64,000 bases of DNA from the NCBI RefSeq assembly GCF_000346465.2, contig NC_034012.1, positions 18,278,548 through 18,342,547 on the forward strand, written 5' to 3'. Source of the stretch: Prunus persica (Eukaryota > Streptophyta > Magnoliopsida > Rosales > Rosaceae). Shown here piece after piece: positions 12,000 to 24,050 of this stretch. Under the pieces are notes generated by a model. That model saw nothing but the letters and a program-made list of their open reading frames with translations, ran no database searches and was not told where the DNA came from. The position numbers and the translations under genes were made by a program. Numbering within the stretch: position 1 is the stretch's first letter; each line of letters opens with the position of its first letter.

Positions 12000-12190
12000 G
12001 TTTTCGGATCTAGTATTCGAATCTACCACTTGCTTTGATAGGTTTTCAATCATTTGAACAAGACGTTCAAAGTCCGTCTTTGGCTCGTTTGTCTTTCCAG
12101 GTTTAGTCGGAGCCATCACTTGACACACAGCGTGAAGAACAACTCAAAAATTTGAACCCAAGGAAAACAAAAACTAGGTTTTGATGCCAA
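12000..12190 (-). pseudogene. Start of gypsy gag with primer-binding site
   Basis: On the - strand, a tRNA-Met-like primer-binding site (TTGGCATCAAAACC, compare the usual TGGTATCAGAGC) lies at about 12174-12187, and 60 bases later an ATG at 12115 opens MAPTKPGKTNEPKTDFERL. The frame runs VQMIENLSKQVVDSNTRS and is then cut by the inserted LTR at about 12000; the rest of gag resumes at 9135. Sequence from 12190 to 12515 should be the adjoining LTR. It is cut by the Harbinger element at 12516, so part of that LTR may lie beyond 21837. Confidence 0.7.
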
Positions 12191-13361
12191 ATTTGATGGA
12201 GGATATGGGTGAATTGAGTATTTGGGTAATTTTGTGAAAGTGAAAACAATGAAAAAACAGAAAATAGATGGTAAAAGACGCCTTGGCTTCACACCAAGGA
12301 ACCAATCTAAATAAACTAGGAAACTTAAATCAAATTCTGCTAAAATTTGAAAACTAAAAAACTTAGTGAAATCTGGTAAATCTAGAAATCCTAATGAAAT
12401 ATGAAATCTAGAAAAACTAATTTTCCTAATAAAATCTGAAGACTAAGATTTCACCCAAACCATATCAATAATATTGGATTGACTAATCGTTTCTTCCTTC
12501 TTTGATAAACCTTAAGGGCCCGTTTGGTTCATGGGAAAGGAATCTTGGGGATGGGAAAGCAATTTCTTTCCCATGTTTGGTAAGTCAGGCATGGAAAATC
12601 GTTGTCTGGGACATGGGAAAGTAGGAGGGAAAGTGATGCCATCATTCCTTCTTGGGTTTTACTTTCCCTTCCCATGGGAAAGTAAGGCCATCATTAACTA
12701 CATTTTTTTTCTAACTAATTTGTCTTTACTAATAATTTATAACTACAGTTTATCCAACAGCAGAAATGTTCTATTTCCCCTTAGGTATTCTTTTTTGTCT
12801 TTTTTAGTTCATATTTCTTAAAACCCTCCCAGCAGCAATGTTCTATTTCCCTAGATATTTCTCATAACTCTGTCTAACAAGGAAGGCAAAACTTCAACCT
12901 CACCCAGGTTTTCACATTCTCATCCTCAGAGCAACTTCAAATAAGGTGGGTATTATACTTCTATTCATCACCCAATATTTTTCATGTTTATTTTTCTTCT
13001 TCCTTTTTTTCCCCACTTGAGCACCCAAAATTTCATTATATGAATTGACTTGAGCTTTGGGTTTAATAGTTGGATAATTTGATGTCTTTCTACTTTTTCT
13101 TTTTCTTTTTCTGGGTTTAACATGTATTTTGCTCTAATACACCGTTTGAAATTGATAGAGGAATATATTTTTTTTTACTTTGGTGTCTGTGGGATGGTGG
13201 ATTATGATGCCAATTACCCAAATCACACTAATAAACTTTGCTTAATTTTGGATTGAGGTTTTTACGTTAGTTTTGGTATTTAGGTTTCTTATTGATTGTT
13301 TTCTTGCTATAATTGATTATGGTATTAATTGGTTATGTTATTAATTATATATTATGCAGTT

Positions 13362-14759
13362 ATGGTGCGTATAAAATTGTCAAAGAGGAAAAGGACTCTT
13401 CTAATGTTGGACTCTATTAGGTGTTTGTCTAATATCATGATCATATTCTACATTATAATGCATATCATTACGAAAAGGCATTATAGAAAGTACCTCTTGA
13501 GATCAAGACCTAGAAATAATGATTTTTAGAGAATTGGAAATATGAATCGCATGATATATGAGACTGATAGAAGATGTGTAGACGAACTCCGCATGGATTT
13601 ACATACATTCTCCAAGTTATGCTCTATGCTAAGAGCCACAGGTAGACTCCATGATACAAGGAATGTTTCTGTAGATGAAATGGTAGCTGTCTTTTTGAAT
13701 GTATTGGCGCATCACAAGAAGAATAGAGTCATACAAAATGATTTTTACCGTTCTGGGGAAACCATTAGTAGATATTTTAATGCAGTTTTAGGGGCAGTTT
13801 TATGTCTACAAAATGAGTTGTTAAAACACCAAAACCGATGCATGAGAACTCTACAAATGAGAGGTGGAAATGGTTTAAGGTAAATCATGAATATGCCAAA
13901 AGTCTTTATTCTTATATGAAAAATAAGAAATAAATTTTGCTTATAAATTGTTTAATCTGTTTAATCTTCTAGAATTGTCTTGGAGAAAACTAGATGGGAC
14001 ATATATTAGATTACATGTCCCAGAAGCTGACAAGCCTAGGTACCGAACTAGGAAGAATGAGATTGCTACAAATGTCTTGGGAGTATGCTCCCAAGATATG
14101 CAATTCATATATGTATTACCTGGTTGGGAGGGTTTTGCTGCAGATTCTCGAATACTTCGTGATGCAATTAGTAGAAGACATGGGTTAAGGGTCTCTCGTG
14201 GTAAGAGATGATTGAGTGAATTAATTAAATTATTAAAGTTCTTGGTATTTAATATTTTTCTATATTTTTATCCACAATAATAGTTACAATTATAATTTTA
14301 TTTAATAGGAAATTATTACCTTGTTGATGCTGGATATCCAAATGGAGAAGGATTTCTTGCCCCGTACATAGGGCCGTGGTATCATTTAAATGATTGGAGA
14401 GATGGATATCAACCTACCACTCCTAAAGAATTTTTTAACATGAAGCATTCTTCGGCTAGGAATGTAAAAGATAGGTGTTTTGGATTACTTAAGTCACATT
14501 GGCAATACTGAGGAGTCCTTCATTTTTCCCAGTGAAGACACAATGCCGGATTTTTATAGCTTGTTGTCTTCTTCACAACCTTATAAGAAGAAAAATGACT
14601 ATTGATCCCGAAGAAAATGAGTTATACAAAAATATCTACAACCAAGAAGAAGATGATGTTATCACTAGCATTGACTCATCGGAAGAATGGGCTGTTTGGA
14701 GGGCAAACTTAGCCGATCATATGTTCAATGAATGGAGAGAAAATAGGAACCCAAGATGA
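13362..14759 (+). pseudogene. Harbinger DDE transposase, broken
   Basis: HARBI1-like nucleases (DDE_Tnp_4) cut and paste PIF/Harbinger elements together with the Myb-like partner. Exon 1 (13362-13880) includes VDELRMDLHTFSKLCSML and ends at ERWKWFK with a GT donor; exon 2 (about 13973-14203) has LDGTYIRLHVPEADKPRYRT with the first catalytic Asp; exon 3 (about 14310-14759) has YYLVDAGYPN with the second Asp. At the place of the third acid, usually NVIER, this copy reads NVKDR, so Glu is replaced by Asp. Breaks are a stop after NNDF at 13527, a one-base loss near 13823, an indel at the exon 2 start near 13985 and a one-base loss near 14506. It is therefore a pseudogene. Confidence 0.9.
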
Positions 14760-16003
14760 GCAATTGAAATGGAGAAGAACCTTTTTCTAGGTTGATTTTG
14801 GAATGGGGATAAGGGCCTTAGGTTGGCTGAATGTTATATTTTGAAAATTAGATTTTGATGGATATGTGTAGATATTAAACTTTGGAATGTTGTTGATGTT
14901 GTATTTTTTTTTTTTTTTGGATGTTATAATTCAAGGTTTATACCTTAAAGTGATTTCTCAAGTGAATGGTGTTAAGTAATTACAAGATTATGTGTAAGAT
15001 GTGAATTGTGTGATGTGCTTGCAAGCTGTGTGATCATGTATTTGTCATACTGATTTGCCAATGTTCATTCTAGTTTTTTTCTTTTTCTTTTTTGGCTAGT
15101 TCAGTTATTGCACCCTTACCACCTTCTTTTCATCTAACTCTGCTTCGAGTACACTTTTTGCTTGATAGAATAAACATACTTCTATATCAATGATCTCTTC
15201 TAGAAGCTTCTATAAAACTTGTTTACAACATAAGACTTTGTTTGTTAGTTGTACGTTAATTTTACATGTTTATGTTCAAATTTTTCTTGTGTATATAGGA
15301 TGGATTTGGGTATGAACTCAACACCTACTACTGCTAGAAGGAATAGAAAGGATAAGCACATTTGGACCCCTATCGAAGATGCATTTCTAGTTGAGGCTTT
15401 AAATGAATTATGTGTTGGTGGCTGTTGGAAGGTTGACAATGGGTTTAGATCTGGATATTTGGGACAATTAGAAAAGGCTATGGAACAAAAGTTACCTGGA
15501 TGTGGATTAAAAGTAGTTCCTCACATTGATTCTTGTGTGAAGACATTGAAGAAACAAACACTAGCCATCTCTGACATGCTCACCAACTCAAGTGGTTTTG
15601 CATGGAATGATGAAGAAAAAATGGTGGTATGCGAGAAACAAGTCTTTGATGATTGGGTTAAGGTAAGCCAAATTGTATTCAGAATTGTCATCGTCAATTA
15701 TTATTATTATATATATATTGGCATCTAATTTCATGGGAAAAAAAAAAGGTCCATAATTCTGCAAAAGGATTAAGAAACAAACCATTTCCTCATCATGATA
15801 CTCTAGTGGAAGCTTTTGGGAAAGATCGAGCAAATGGCAAAGGAGCTGAAGGTCCTGCTGAAGTGATTGAAGATCTTACTGATAATAATAATTTTAACTT
15901 TGAAGGAGATGGCCTAGATGACATCAATTTTTCTTCCCCTACTACCCAAACTCCTATATGCCCTCCTTCGACTCGTCCCAATAAACGGGGCACGAAAAGA
16001 CAG

Positions 16004-17935
16004 TTTTGATTCTCAGTAGGCACAGAGACTGTCATTTCTCCTGCACTTGCATTCTCCCACTTCCATGAGCCATTCTCATCAAACTGCACATCTCTGGATA
16101 GAATAACCTTTCTACTGCTTGGATCAAATAGCTTGTACCCCTTTTCATAGAGTCCATAACTCACAAAGATACACTTGTGGCTATTTTCTTCAAGTTTATG
16201 CCTTAATGCTGAAGGGATGAGCACATGACAAGGAGATCCAAAAATCTTTAAGTGTGCAGTTCCTGGTTTTCTGCCAGTATAAGCTTCAAATGCTGTTACC
16301 TTCTTGAGAGACTTGGTGGGACATCTGTTCAGTAGATAGACTGCAGTATTTACAGCTTCTGCCCAAAATTCATAAGAAATACCCTTCTCATGCAGCATAG
16401 ATTTTGCCATTTCCACTACTGTCCTGTTCTTTCTCTCAGCTACTCCATTTTGCTGAGGAGAGTATGCTATAGTTAACTGCCTTTGAATTCCAAATTCATC
16501 ACAAAACTTGTTAAATTCACTGGATAAAAACTCTCCACCCCTGTCAGTCCTCAAGCCTTTTATCTTATATCCACTTTGTAGCTCAGTCATAGCCTTGAAC
16601 TTTCTAAAACATTCAAATGCACTTGACTTGTTTCTGATGAAATACACCCATGACATTCTAGTGCAATCATCTGTAAATAGCAAGAAATATCTATTTCTAG
16701 AAATGGATTTAGTCTTCATTGGTCCACAGATATCTGTGTGAACCAATTCCAAAGGACTTGTAGCTCTCCAAGTGGACTCCAAAGGGAAAGAATCTCTGTG
16801 TTGCTTTCTTAGCATGCAGCCTTCACATACTACTGAAATTTGCTCCAAATGAGGTAAGCCATGAACCATGCCTTGATTCTTAAGCAATTTTATGCTTTTT
16901 TCGTTTAAGTGCCCCAATCTCTTATGCCATGTCTGCAAGCAGTGTGTAACACTGGCCTTTAAGGCCAAATCACTTGCAGGCATTATTGTAAGTGGAAAAC
17001 ATCTGTTATTGGTCATTTGAACCCTCACAATCAGATTTCTCAGTGATTGATCATCATAAATATTCACCATATTCCCTCCAAACACAAGATAGTACCCATG
17101 CTCCATCATTTGCCCAACACTAAGTAGATTTTCTTCAAAACCAGGTACAAGCATTACTTCTTGAATGTGCTTCTTACCCAACTTGGTTTTTATCACAAGA
17201 GTCCCTGTTCTTGCAACTGGAACAACTTCTTCAGTTCCCATATTCACTTTAGAGGTCAAGTTCCTTTGAATATTGACTAAAAGTCCCTCATCTCCTGTCA
17301 TGTGGTTACTACAACCACTGTCAATGTACCATGAATGATTCACTTTCACATCTGTAGCAGCATTGCACACATAGAACAAAGTACCAGTTTCTTCAACTTG
17401 ATTTGCATAGTTCACCTTATGTACATTTTTATTCCCATTGCAATCTCTAATCATATGCCCAAATTTCCCACATCCATGGCATTTAGGTTTCCCTTCAAAC
17501 CAACACTTGTCATAATGCAGCTTATCATAGTGTTTACAAGCTGTTTTATTTTCATCATTAGACTTCCAGTTTTTCTGAGATTTTTGATCTCTAGGAAAAC
17601 TTCCACTCTTAGAATTCTTTTCCTCAATATTCAGACTAGTAAAGGCCCTTTCTATAGAATTCTCTGTATGACGATCCAATCTGAGCTCAAAGCTCTTCAA
17701 AGAGACAACCATCTCTTGAACTTCCAGAGTTTCTAGATCCTTAGAGTGTTCAATCAAAGAGCAAATAGAGTCATATGATTTCGGCAGACTAAACAACAAT
17801 TTCTGCACAACTCTCTCTCTAGGTAATTCCTCACCATAACTCTTCATTTGATTCATCATATCAAACAATCTAACAAGATATACAGATAGAGATTCACTAT
17901 CCTTCATACGAGTATATTCAAGCTTTGACTTAGAT
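16004..17935 (-). pseudogene. Copia gag-protease-integrase block, 5' truncated
   Basis: An open - strand frame (17907 down past 16004) encodes the second half of gag, a CCHC knuckle (CHGCGKFGHMIRDC), the aspartic protease motif WYIDSGCSNHMT, the pre-integrase zinc region (RLGHLNEKS, VCEGCMLRKQH) and integrase. The three integrase acids are visible in HTDICG, LRTDRGGEF and NGVAERKNR. Gag lacks roughly its first third: homology starts at SKLEYTRMKDSESLSVYL, just before which the duplicated integrase segment begins. The frame runs out into inverted Harbinger sequence near 16003, so the open frame's last 70 or so residues are not copia. Confidence 0.88.
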
Positions 17936-18160
17936 TACAGTTTTGATTCTCAGTAGGCACAAGGACTGTCATTTCTCCTGCACTTGCATTCTCCCACTTC
18001 CATGAGCCATTCTCTTCAAACTGCATATCTCTGGATAGAATAACCTTTCTAGTGCTTGGATCAAATAGCCTGTACCCCTTTTCACAGAGTCCATAATCCA
18101 CAAAGATACACTTGTGGCTATTTTCTTCAAGTTTATGCCTTAACGCTGAAGGGATGAAGG
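17936..18160 (-). repeat. Duplicated integrase C-terminal segment of the copia
   Basis: About 220 bp are collinear with 16000-16220, in the same orientation and with few substitutions. Both copies begin at CAGTTTTGATTCTCAGTAGG and run to about GCTGAAGGGATGA. The encoded peptide (GLCEKGYRLFDPSTRKVILS here, GLYEKGYKLFDPSSRKVILS in the other copy) is the integrase C-terminal region. It lies between the inverted gag-integrase block and the + strand reverse transcriptase, marking the breakpoints. Confidence 0.85.
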
Positions 18161-18169
18161 AATCACACT

Positions 18170-19870
18170 ACAAAATGAACCAAGTCCAAGCTTGGATACA
18201 CCAACTCAAATGGATGAAGGTATTACTCTGTAAGATGAAGGAATAAGTGAAGGTTCTCAAGATATTGATCACACACCAAAGAAATAGAGAAATGTTAACG
18301 AAATTATGGCTCAATGCAATATGTGCATTGTAGAACCTGAAAGTTTTGAAGAAGCTGATCTTGTGAGTCATGGAGAAATGCAATGAAGGCTGAGCTGGAA
18401 ATGATTGAGAAAAATAATACATGGAAACTAGTGGACAGACCATTTGGCAAGCCAATTATTGGTGTCAAGTGGGTCTACAAAACTAAGCTAAATCTGGATG
18501 GATTTGTGCAGAAAAACAAGGCCAGACTTGTGGCAAAAGGCTACTCTCAGAAGCCTAGAATAGACTATAATGAGACGTTTGCCCCAGTAGCAAGATTGGA
18601 TACTATTAGAACATTGATAGCACTTGCTACACAGAAGGAATGGAATCTATATCAACTGGATGTAAAATCTGCCTTTCTGAATGGAGTGTTAAAGGAAAAG
18701 GTATATGTGGAGCAGCCACAGGGTTTTGTGAAGGAAAATGAAGAAATCAGAGTGTATAAGTTGAACAAGGCCTTGTATGGACTAAAGCAAGCCCCAAGAG
18801 CCTGGTACGATGAGATAGACTCTTACTTCAACAAGGCAGGATTCAAGAAAAGGCCTAATGAAGCAACACTCTATGTCAAAACTAGTGAAGATTTAGGTAT
18901 TCTTATTGTTTCACTCTATGTGGATGATATTGTCTATACTGGAAGTTGCCCAAAGTTACTTGAAGAGTTCAAAAATGATATGATGCAACATTATGAGATG
19001 ACTGATCTTGAACTACTCTACCATTTTCTTGGCATAGGAGTAGTACAAACAGATAAACATATCTTTCTTCATCAGAAGAAATATGCATTGAAGGTGATTG
19101 AAAAGTTTGAGTTGAAGGACTACAAGTCTGTGGTAACTCCACTAGTTGCAAATGAAAGGTTGTGCAAGGAAGATGGCAGTGAGGCAGCAAATGAGAGTGA
19201 ATATAGACAGATTGTAGGTAGTCTGCTCTATATGACAGCTACAAGACCAGACATAATGTTTGCCTCTAGCTTGCTTGCTAGATTCATGCATAATCCCACT
19301 AGAAAACACATGGGAACAGCCAAGAGGGTATTGAGATACATTCAGGGCACACTTGACTTTGGAATTGAATTTATAAAAAGGAAGTCAGCTACCTTGATAG
19401 GGTATTGTGACAGTGACTGGGCAGGAAGTGAAGATGATAGAAGAAGTACTTCAGGATATGCATTCTCACTAGGATCTGGTATGTTCTCATGGCATTAATT
19501 AAACAAAACATAGTAGCTTTGTCCACTGCAGAGGCAGAATTAGTGCTGCTGAAGCAACATCACAAGCTAAATGGCTAAGGTTCGTACTTGAAGATTTTGG
19601 AGAGGAGCAAGTGGAAGGTACACCAATTCTGTGTGATAACACCTTTGCCATAGCAATGGCAAAGAATCCAGTTTTTCACTAGAAAACCAGACATATTAGC
19701 CGAAAGTTTCATTTCATTCGAGAAGCTATTCAAGCAAAGGAGATTGAACTAATTTACTGCAAAACAGAAGATCAGATTGCAGACATACTAACCAAGGCTT
19801 TGTCCAAGGATCGTTTTGTGTATCTCAGAGATCTACTTGGTGTGAAATCAGCCAAAGGGTTAGAAGGGAG
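18170..19870 (+). pseudogene. Copia reverse transcriptase-RNase H block
   Basis: The + strand frame from 18383 to 19498 encodes the copia [58 protein letters not shown] and the catalytic YVDDIV, then [11 protein letters not shown]. RNase H begins with [20 protein letters not shown], but a frameshift at about 19492 and a stop at 19681 (after NPVFH) break it. The end (QIADILTKALSKDRF) is still recognisable to about 19820. A purine tract AGAAGGGAG at 19862-19870 serves as the polypurine tract just before the LTR. Confidence 0.9.
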
Positions 19871-20240
19871 TGTTGATGTGTAACCCTTTGAGCTGAAATC
19901 CTTGGCGCCAAAGTTGTTTTGTTTGAATTTTATTTCTTTTTTATATGTTTAAACTTTGTTTGTAAAATGAGCCATTGGATCATAGTCCAAGTGGTCTCTT
20001 ATCTAGCCTAGGATATAATCTGTCAGATTGTGACAAGTGTAATCATCTCATAGGATGATAGGATCAATGGTTAGGATTAAATCCCTGTGTAAATCAGTTA
20101 GAGAAGAATCCCTCTTCTCTCTCCTCTAACGGATATATTAGTATAGTGGAAATGGAAGCATATAGCTCCTTCAGCAATATAGCAACTCAATAATCTCTTC
20201 TTTTCTTTCCAAAATCTCAAATCTCCAGAAAACTAGAACA
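19871..20240 (+). mobile_element. 3' LTR of the nested copia
   Basis: The LTR begins TGTTGATGTGTAACCC right after the polypurine tract and ends CTAGAACA, so its ends are the short inverted repeat TGTT/AACA. The length is 370 bp. The next base resumes the Myb/SANT reading frame of the host transposon, which fixes the right boundary. A matching 5' LTR is missing. Confidence 0.8.
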
Positions 20241-20689
20241 CTAAAACTATGAACTCTAATAGGTCGCACACTATAGGAGATATGGCTAGCACACTTCGAT
20301 CTTTTGTGGACATGACCAGACTCATTTGGAGACTATGAAATGTGTTCTAATGAATGAGAATGCAACATCAGAGCGAAGAGCCAAAATTGTTGATGGGCTT
20401 CAGAAAATTCAAGGTTTGAGTGATTTGGATGTCATTGATGCTGCTACTGCAATTATCAGTGATAACGCAAAAATTGACCTCTTGTTCACTTTACCAGATA
20501 ATTTAAAGATACAATGGGTTAAGAAACTTCTTCACCAGTATTAGAAATGGTTTTCAGTTCTGCAATTTGAATGAATATCATGTTAAAAACTATCTTTTTG
20601 AAATGTTTTAGTGCAATATTTTGGAATGTAGGTGATGACTTAAGCTTGGCTGAGCTATATTGTATTTTGAATTTTTAGATGCATATGCA

Positions 20690-21245
20690 GATGCTTTTTA
20701 AGGAACTATTGATGATGTTGTAGCACTTGGTTTTCATTTAGAATCTTGTGATTGTGAGTGAGAAACTTCAATCGATCTGCTAGTTGTAGAGGCATTTTGA
20801 TGAATAGTTTTATTAGTATGCTAGTTGCATATGGATTTTGAAAAACAATTTCATGAAATGCATATGCAGTTTCTCAAACTGCTTTGTGATTAATTCATAT
20901 TTGCTGTTAAAATGCTGATGATGTTGTCATTGGTTTTGTTTTCTGAATTTTTTTTATTGTGATTAAATGGTCTGCTAGCTGCATATGTAGCTTGAGGAAC
21001 TGTTTTATGTTAAAATCATGTATGAAGTCTTGTTTTATATGAAATCAATATGAGGATAATAAATATAAATTCTAGTTTTTAGAATGTTGAGGATGTTTCA
21101 GTTGGTTTTGTTTTCTGAATTGTGTGATTGTGATTCAATTTTCTGCTAGCTGTATATGCAATTTGAGATTAACTGCTTTATGTTTAATTCATATAAAGCC
21201 ATGTTTTTAGAATGTTGATGATGTTTAGATGTTGAGATGTTGAAG
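20690..21245 (+). repeat. Degenerate tandem repeat in the Harbinger 3' region
   Basis: Units of roughly 170-205 bp share TTGATGATGTT, GGTTTTGTTTTCTGAAT, TGTGATTGTGA and CTGCTAGCTGTATATG-like sequence, at about 20705, 20925 and 21085 with a partial fourth near 21205. No coding potential is evident. A (TA)n microsatellite follows at about 21316-21350. Confidence 0.65.
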
Positions 21246-21837
21246 TCAATTCTATTATTTTTTGTATTAATATATATATATTTTTTATGTATGCTGATTA
21301 GTCTTTTTTAAAGTATAATATATATATGTATATATATATATATATATATAAATTCATATGTACATGAATTGTTGTTGCTGCATATGAACTGCTTTTTGAT
21401 AAGAATACACCCAATTCCAGCAAATTGTATTGATAAGCTGAAGAAGTTCTACGCTTGTTTTTTTTTTTTTTTTTTAAAAGCATAAAACTGACTAGTGACA
21501 AGAAAGAACTAATCCAACACCAAAGGCCAGAAACTGAAATTTTGCATATTCGGACTATCAATAGGACATTGGTGTAATGTTTAATAATTAAATTGGAAAG
21601 TTTAATAAAATTAATAGATTTTTCATATTTTTAATAAGGGTACAATTGGGAAACTAAATAAAATTTGTTTTTCATTTCTACTCAAAACAAACATGGGAAA
21701 AGAAATAAAGTGATATTTCCAGTTTACTTTCTCGATTTACCAAACATGAGAAAGGAATGACTATTTCTCATTCCTTGAGAAATCACATAGAAAAGGATTT
21801 CCCATTAAATTTATTCTGTAAATCAAACGGAGCCTAA

Positions 21838-22900
21838 AAAGTTGATCATAGATGTCCCCGTCAGAAAGCACCAAACAACCAAATATTCCTGCACATGCCA
21901 ATTCCACCTTAATGCATTAAATAATGTCAATAAAAGCCATTGCAATTTCCACAGTTGCCTGACAAGCATACCTTATGAATATTTAATCAATGCAGTCAAC
22001 AACAAGGTGGCTGCCACCAATTAAGCCATCCATAAAGCTGACTGATATTGTCAATCACAACAGCAGATAGAGAAGAATTATTGCTGCCAATCAACACCAT
22101 TTACACCTTTTCACTCCACTAACGAGGGATTACCAACAAATTTGACAAACCGAAAACATGTTTCTCACTCTCAAATGAGAAATAAACATAGGTTGGAGCT
22201 TTACATTATTTACAATGTGAATATCATATTAATGAATAATTTATCCAGTGATTTCAAAGATCTACCAAAAAAAAGTTGTAGGTAACAGCACAGAATCAAA
22301 TGACGTAATTTACCTACCCTAAGAATGATACCCAACAGCATAGAAAGTCAGATTCGCAAAAAAAATAATTGTGAATTGGACATAACTATAATCCAAGAAT
22401 ATATTAAAAAAAAGGGTTGCAGGTAAATTATTGGTATGAAGCGTTTTATCATTGGTCTGAAGCATTTACATCAAAAACAATATATTAGGCGTAATTTTTT
22501 GTTCAGGCATGAAAATACAATTGGTTTGAAATATGCTTGACTAGCTTCAGCATTTGATTAGCCTTACTCCTAAATTGGTGCTAAGCATCAAATGACTACA
22601 CATGAAAAAAAAAGAAGCAAACAGAATAACTCCTTTAGTAGTAACAACACATATAAAAGAATGATACCCAACAGCTCATAATCGAAGCATGTAATTTACC
22701 TATCCCGCAAGCATGACCCCATCATGTACTCACCCATACCCATTTGTAGAAACTACTAGGACCTTATCTACTTACATCTCCTCTATGCATGGAAAAACAA
22801 CATCAAAATTCACTCGTGCGCTCATAGCTCATATTGGAATTTCGTCAAACACTTGATGTGCGCAACTTAAAATAGACCCAACTTTTTGCTGGAAAAACAA
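21838..22900. other. Spacer right of the Harbinger element
   Basis: AT-rich sequence with no recognisable gene. The first few hundred bases may be the other half of the gypsy LTR that the Harbinger split, although I could not prove it. The blocks at 22135-22330 recur near 5.8-6.1 kb, and CAACAGC/TAATTTACCTA motifs repeat again at 22670-22705. Confidence 0.45.
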
Positions 22901-22906
22901 CCGACT

Positions 22907-23352
22907 ATGCAAGATAGAAAACAACCGACTATTCAGCGTCTTTGTAGCAGTTTTATTTCTTGTTCTTGGCACTGGGTCCCTCGAGGGGCAAACCGAGCAG
23001 CGGATGCTGCAGCTCAGCGAGCTAGGCGGAGGATGTGCGATGAAGTTTGGGCTTCCAGCCCCCCATCCTCTCTGGTTTTTGTGTTGCAAGCTGATGGTCT
23101 TCCTTGCCCCCCGCGGTGCTAGGGAGTTTTGTGCTGGAGGCGGATGGGCTCCCCTTTTGGAGGCGTCATAGTTACTGGTCTCTAGCCTTGTTTCTTCTAG
23201 CAGTTGTGCGTTTTCTTGCTGTTGCTGTTGTTGTTTCCTTCTCTTTCTACCTTTGGTTTTTTGTCTGTTTCTCCCCTTGTTGTCTGTCTTTCGTGTTTGA
23301 ATGAAAGTTTCTATTGACCAAAAAAAAAAAAAAATGCAAGATAGAAAACAAC
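22907..23352 (+). mobile_element. 5'-truncated LINE with 19-bp target duplication
   Basis: The insertion (22926-23333) has the 3' end of a plant L1-type non-LTR element and a terminal poly(A) run. It is flanked by the perfect 19-base duplication ATGCAAGATAGAAAACAAC (22907-22925 and 23334-23352). The open frame ends with GANRAADAAAQRARRRMCDE and VFVLQADGLPCPP, typical of the RNase H-like C-terminus of plant LINE reverse transcriptases. A roughly 200-bp 3' untranslated part with a TTG repeat follows, then the tail. Only about 0.4 kb of a multi-kilobase element is present, so it is dead on arrival. Confidence 0.93.
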
Positions 23353-24050
23353 GTTAATGTGAAAATGAAAACATAACTGGAAAAAAAAAATTTGAAACTG
23401 ATTGCTACACAAATTTATACCAATACAGATAATGAATGGTACTGATAAGAACGCATGATTTGGGGTAGATGAAAATGCATAATTTGGGATAGATAGATGA
23501 AAAGCTGATAAGAACGGAGACAATAACACATAAATTACATGTGTTATGCAGGCATACCAGTCAAAGTTTAAGACGTCGGCGCTGGAATCGTTCGCAGTTA
23601 GTGTCGTCTTCATTTTGTGACTAGTTTGAAAAATTGAATGTACCTATGGACCCTAATTTTGAATGGCAGAGACATTGGAGGCAATCTAACCTTAGCGAAT
23701 ATGTGGTTTTCAATGATGGACATGAAGCAAGGCTGAAATGGAGGTATACTATTTTGAAGAGAATGTAACAGTCGGACTGAGTGATCTTTTGTAATGATGT
23801 AAAAACATAAGAATATTATGACCTTTTATATCCTACGGGGCATTTAAGTGCGAAATTGGATTTAACACATAGATTTATAAAATGATAGGTATATATATAG
23901 GAAATAGAAAATGTAAGAACTTATATTGAACAAGCCCTTGATTCAATTCCAATTCCTTAGTTCCCGTCCTGTTAGGGAACTTACTTATTATGGTAGCCCT
24001 ACTCTTTTAAAGACGTAATAAAAAGTCACAATAATTAGGTCTGTCTACCA
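23353..24050. other. Spacer upstream of WSD copy 1
   Basis: No gene is recognised. A short frame at about 23640-23768 (containing DPNFEWQRHWRQSNLSEY) is open but unmatched. The duplicated block shared with the second WSD gene begins near 24055. Confidence 0.4.

Larger units (their letters stand above)
16004..20240. mobile_element. Rearranged Ty1/copia element nested in Harbinger
   Basis: The element carries gag-protease-integrase on the - strand (16004-17935), a duplicated integrase-end segment (17936-18160, - strand), reverse transcriptase-RNase H on the + strand (18170-19857) and one LTR (19871-20240). The two halves therefore face away from each other, which a normal copia never does. No 5' LTR or gag start is present and no target duplication was found, as expected if a rearrangement removed the left end. 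Host sequence (the Myb/SANT gene) resumes at 20241. Confidence 0.85.
15300..20544 (+). pseudogene. Harbinger Myb/SANT-like protein, split by copia
   Basis: This is the accessory DNA-binding protein of plant PIF/Harbinger elements (Myb_DNA-bind_3/trihelix-like), which helps the transposase reach the element ends. Exon 1 (15300-15662, 121 codons, clean GT donor) contains HIWTPIEDAFLVEALNELC, GYLGQLEKAMEQKLPGCGLK and FAWNDEEKMVVCEKQVFDDW. Exon 2 starts at 15749 (VHNSAKGLRNKPFPHHDTL) and includes an acidic region and PSTRPNKRGTKR, where the copia insertion interrupts at about 16003. The end resumes at 20241 with MNSNRSHTIGDMASTLRSF, a one-base frameshift near 20317, then METMKCVLMNENATSERRAK and a stop at 20544. 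Apart from the insertion and that frameshift it is well preserved. Confidence 0.85.
12516..21834 (+). mobile_element. PIF/Harbinger transposon, 9.3 kb, with nested copia
   Basis: The left end GGGCCCGTTTGGTTCATGGG and the reverse complement of the right end, GGCTCCGTTTGATTTACAG, are matching terminal inverted repeats of the plant PIF/Harbinger type. They are flanked by the 3-bp target duplication TAA (12513-12515 and 21835-21837), the expected size for this superfamily. Subterminal regions at both ends carry CATGGGAAAG/CTTTCCCATG-like repeats. Inside, both genes typical of the superfamily lie on the + strand: the DDE transposase (13362-14759) and the Myb/SANT protein (15300 onward). The second is split by a copia element (about 16004-20240). 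Without the copia the transposon would be about 5.1 kb. Confidence 0.92.
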
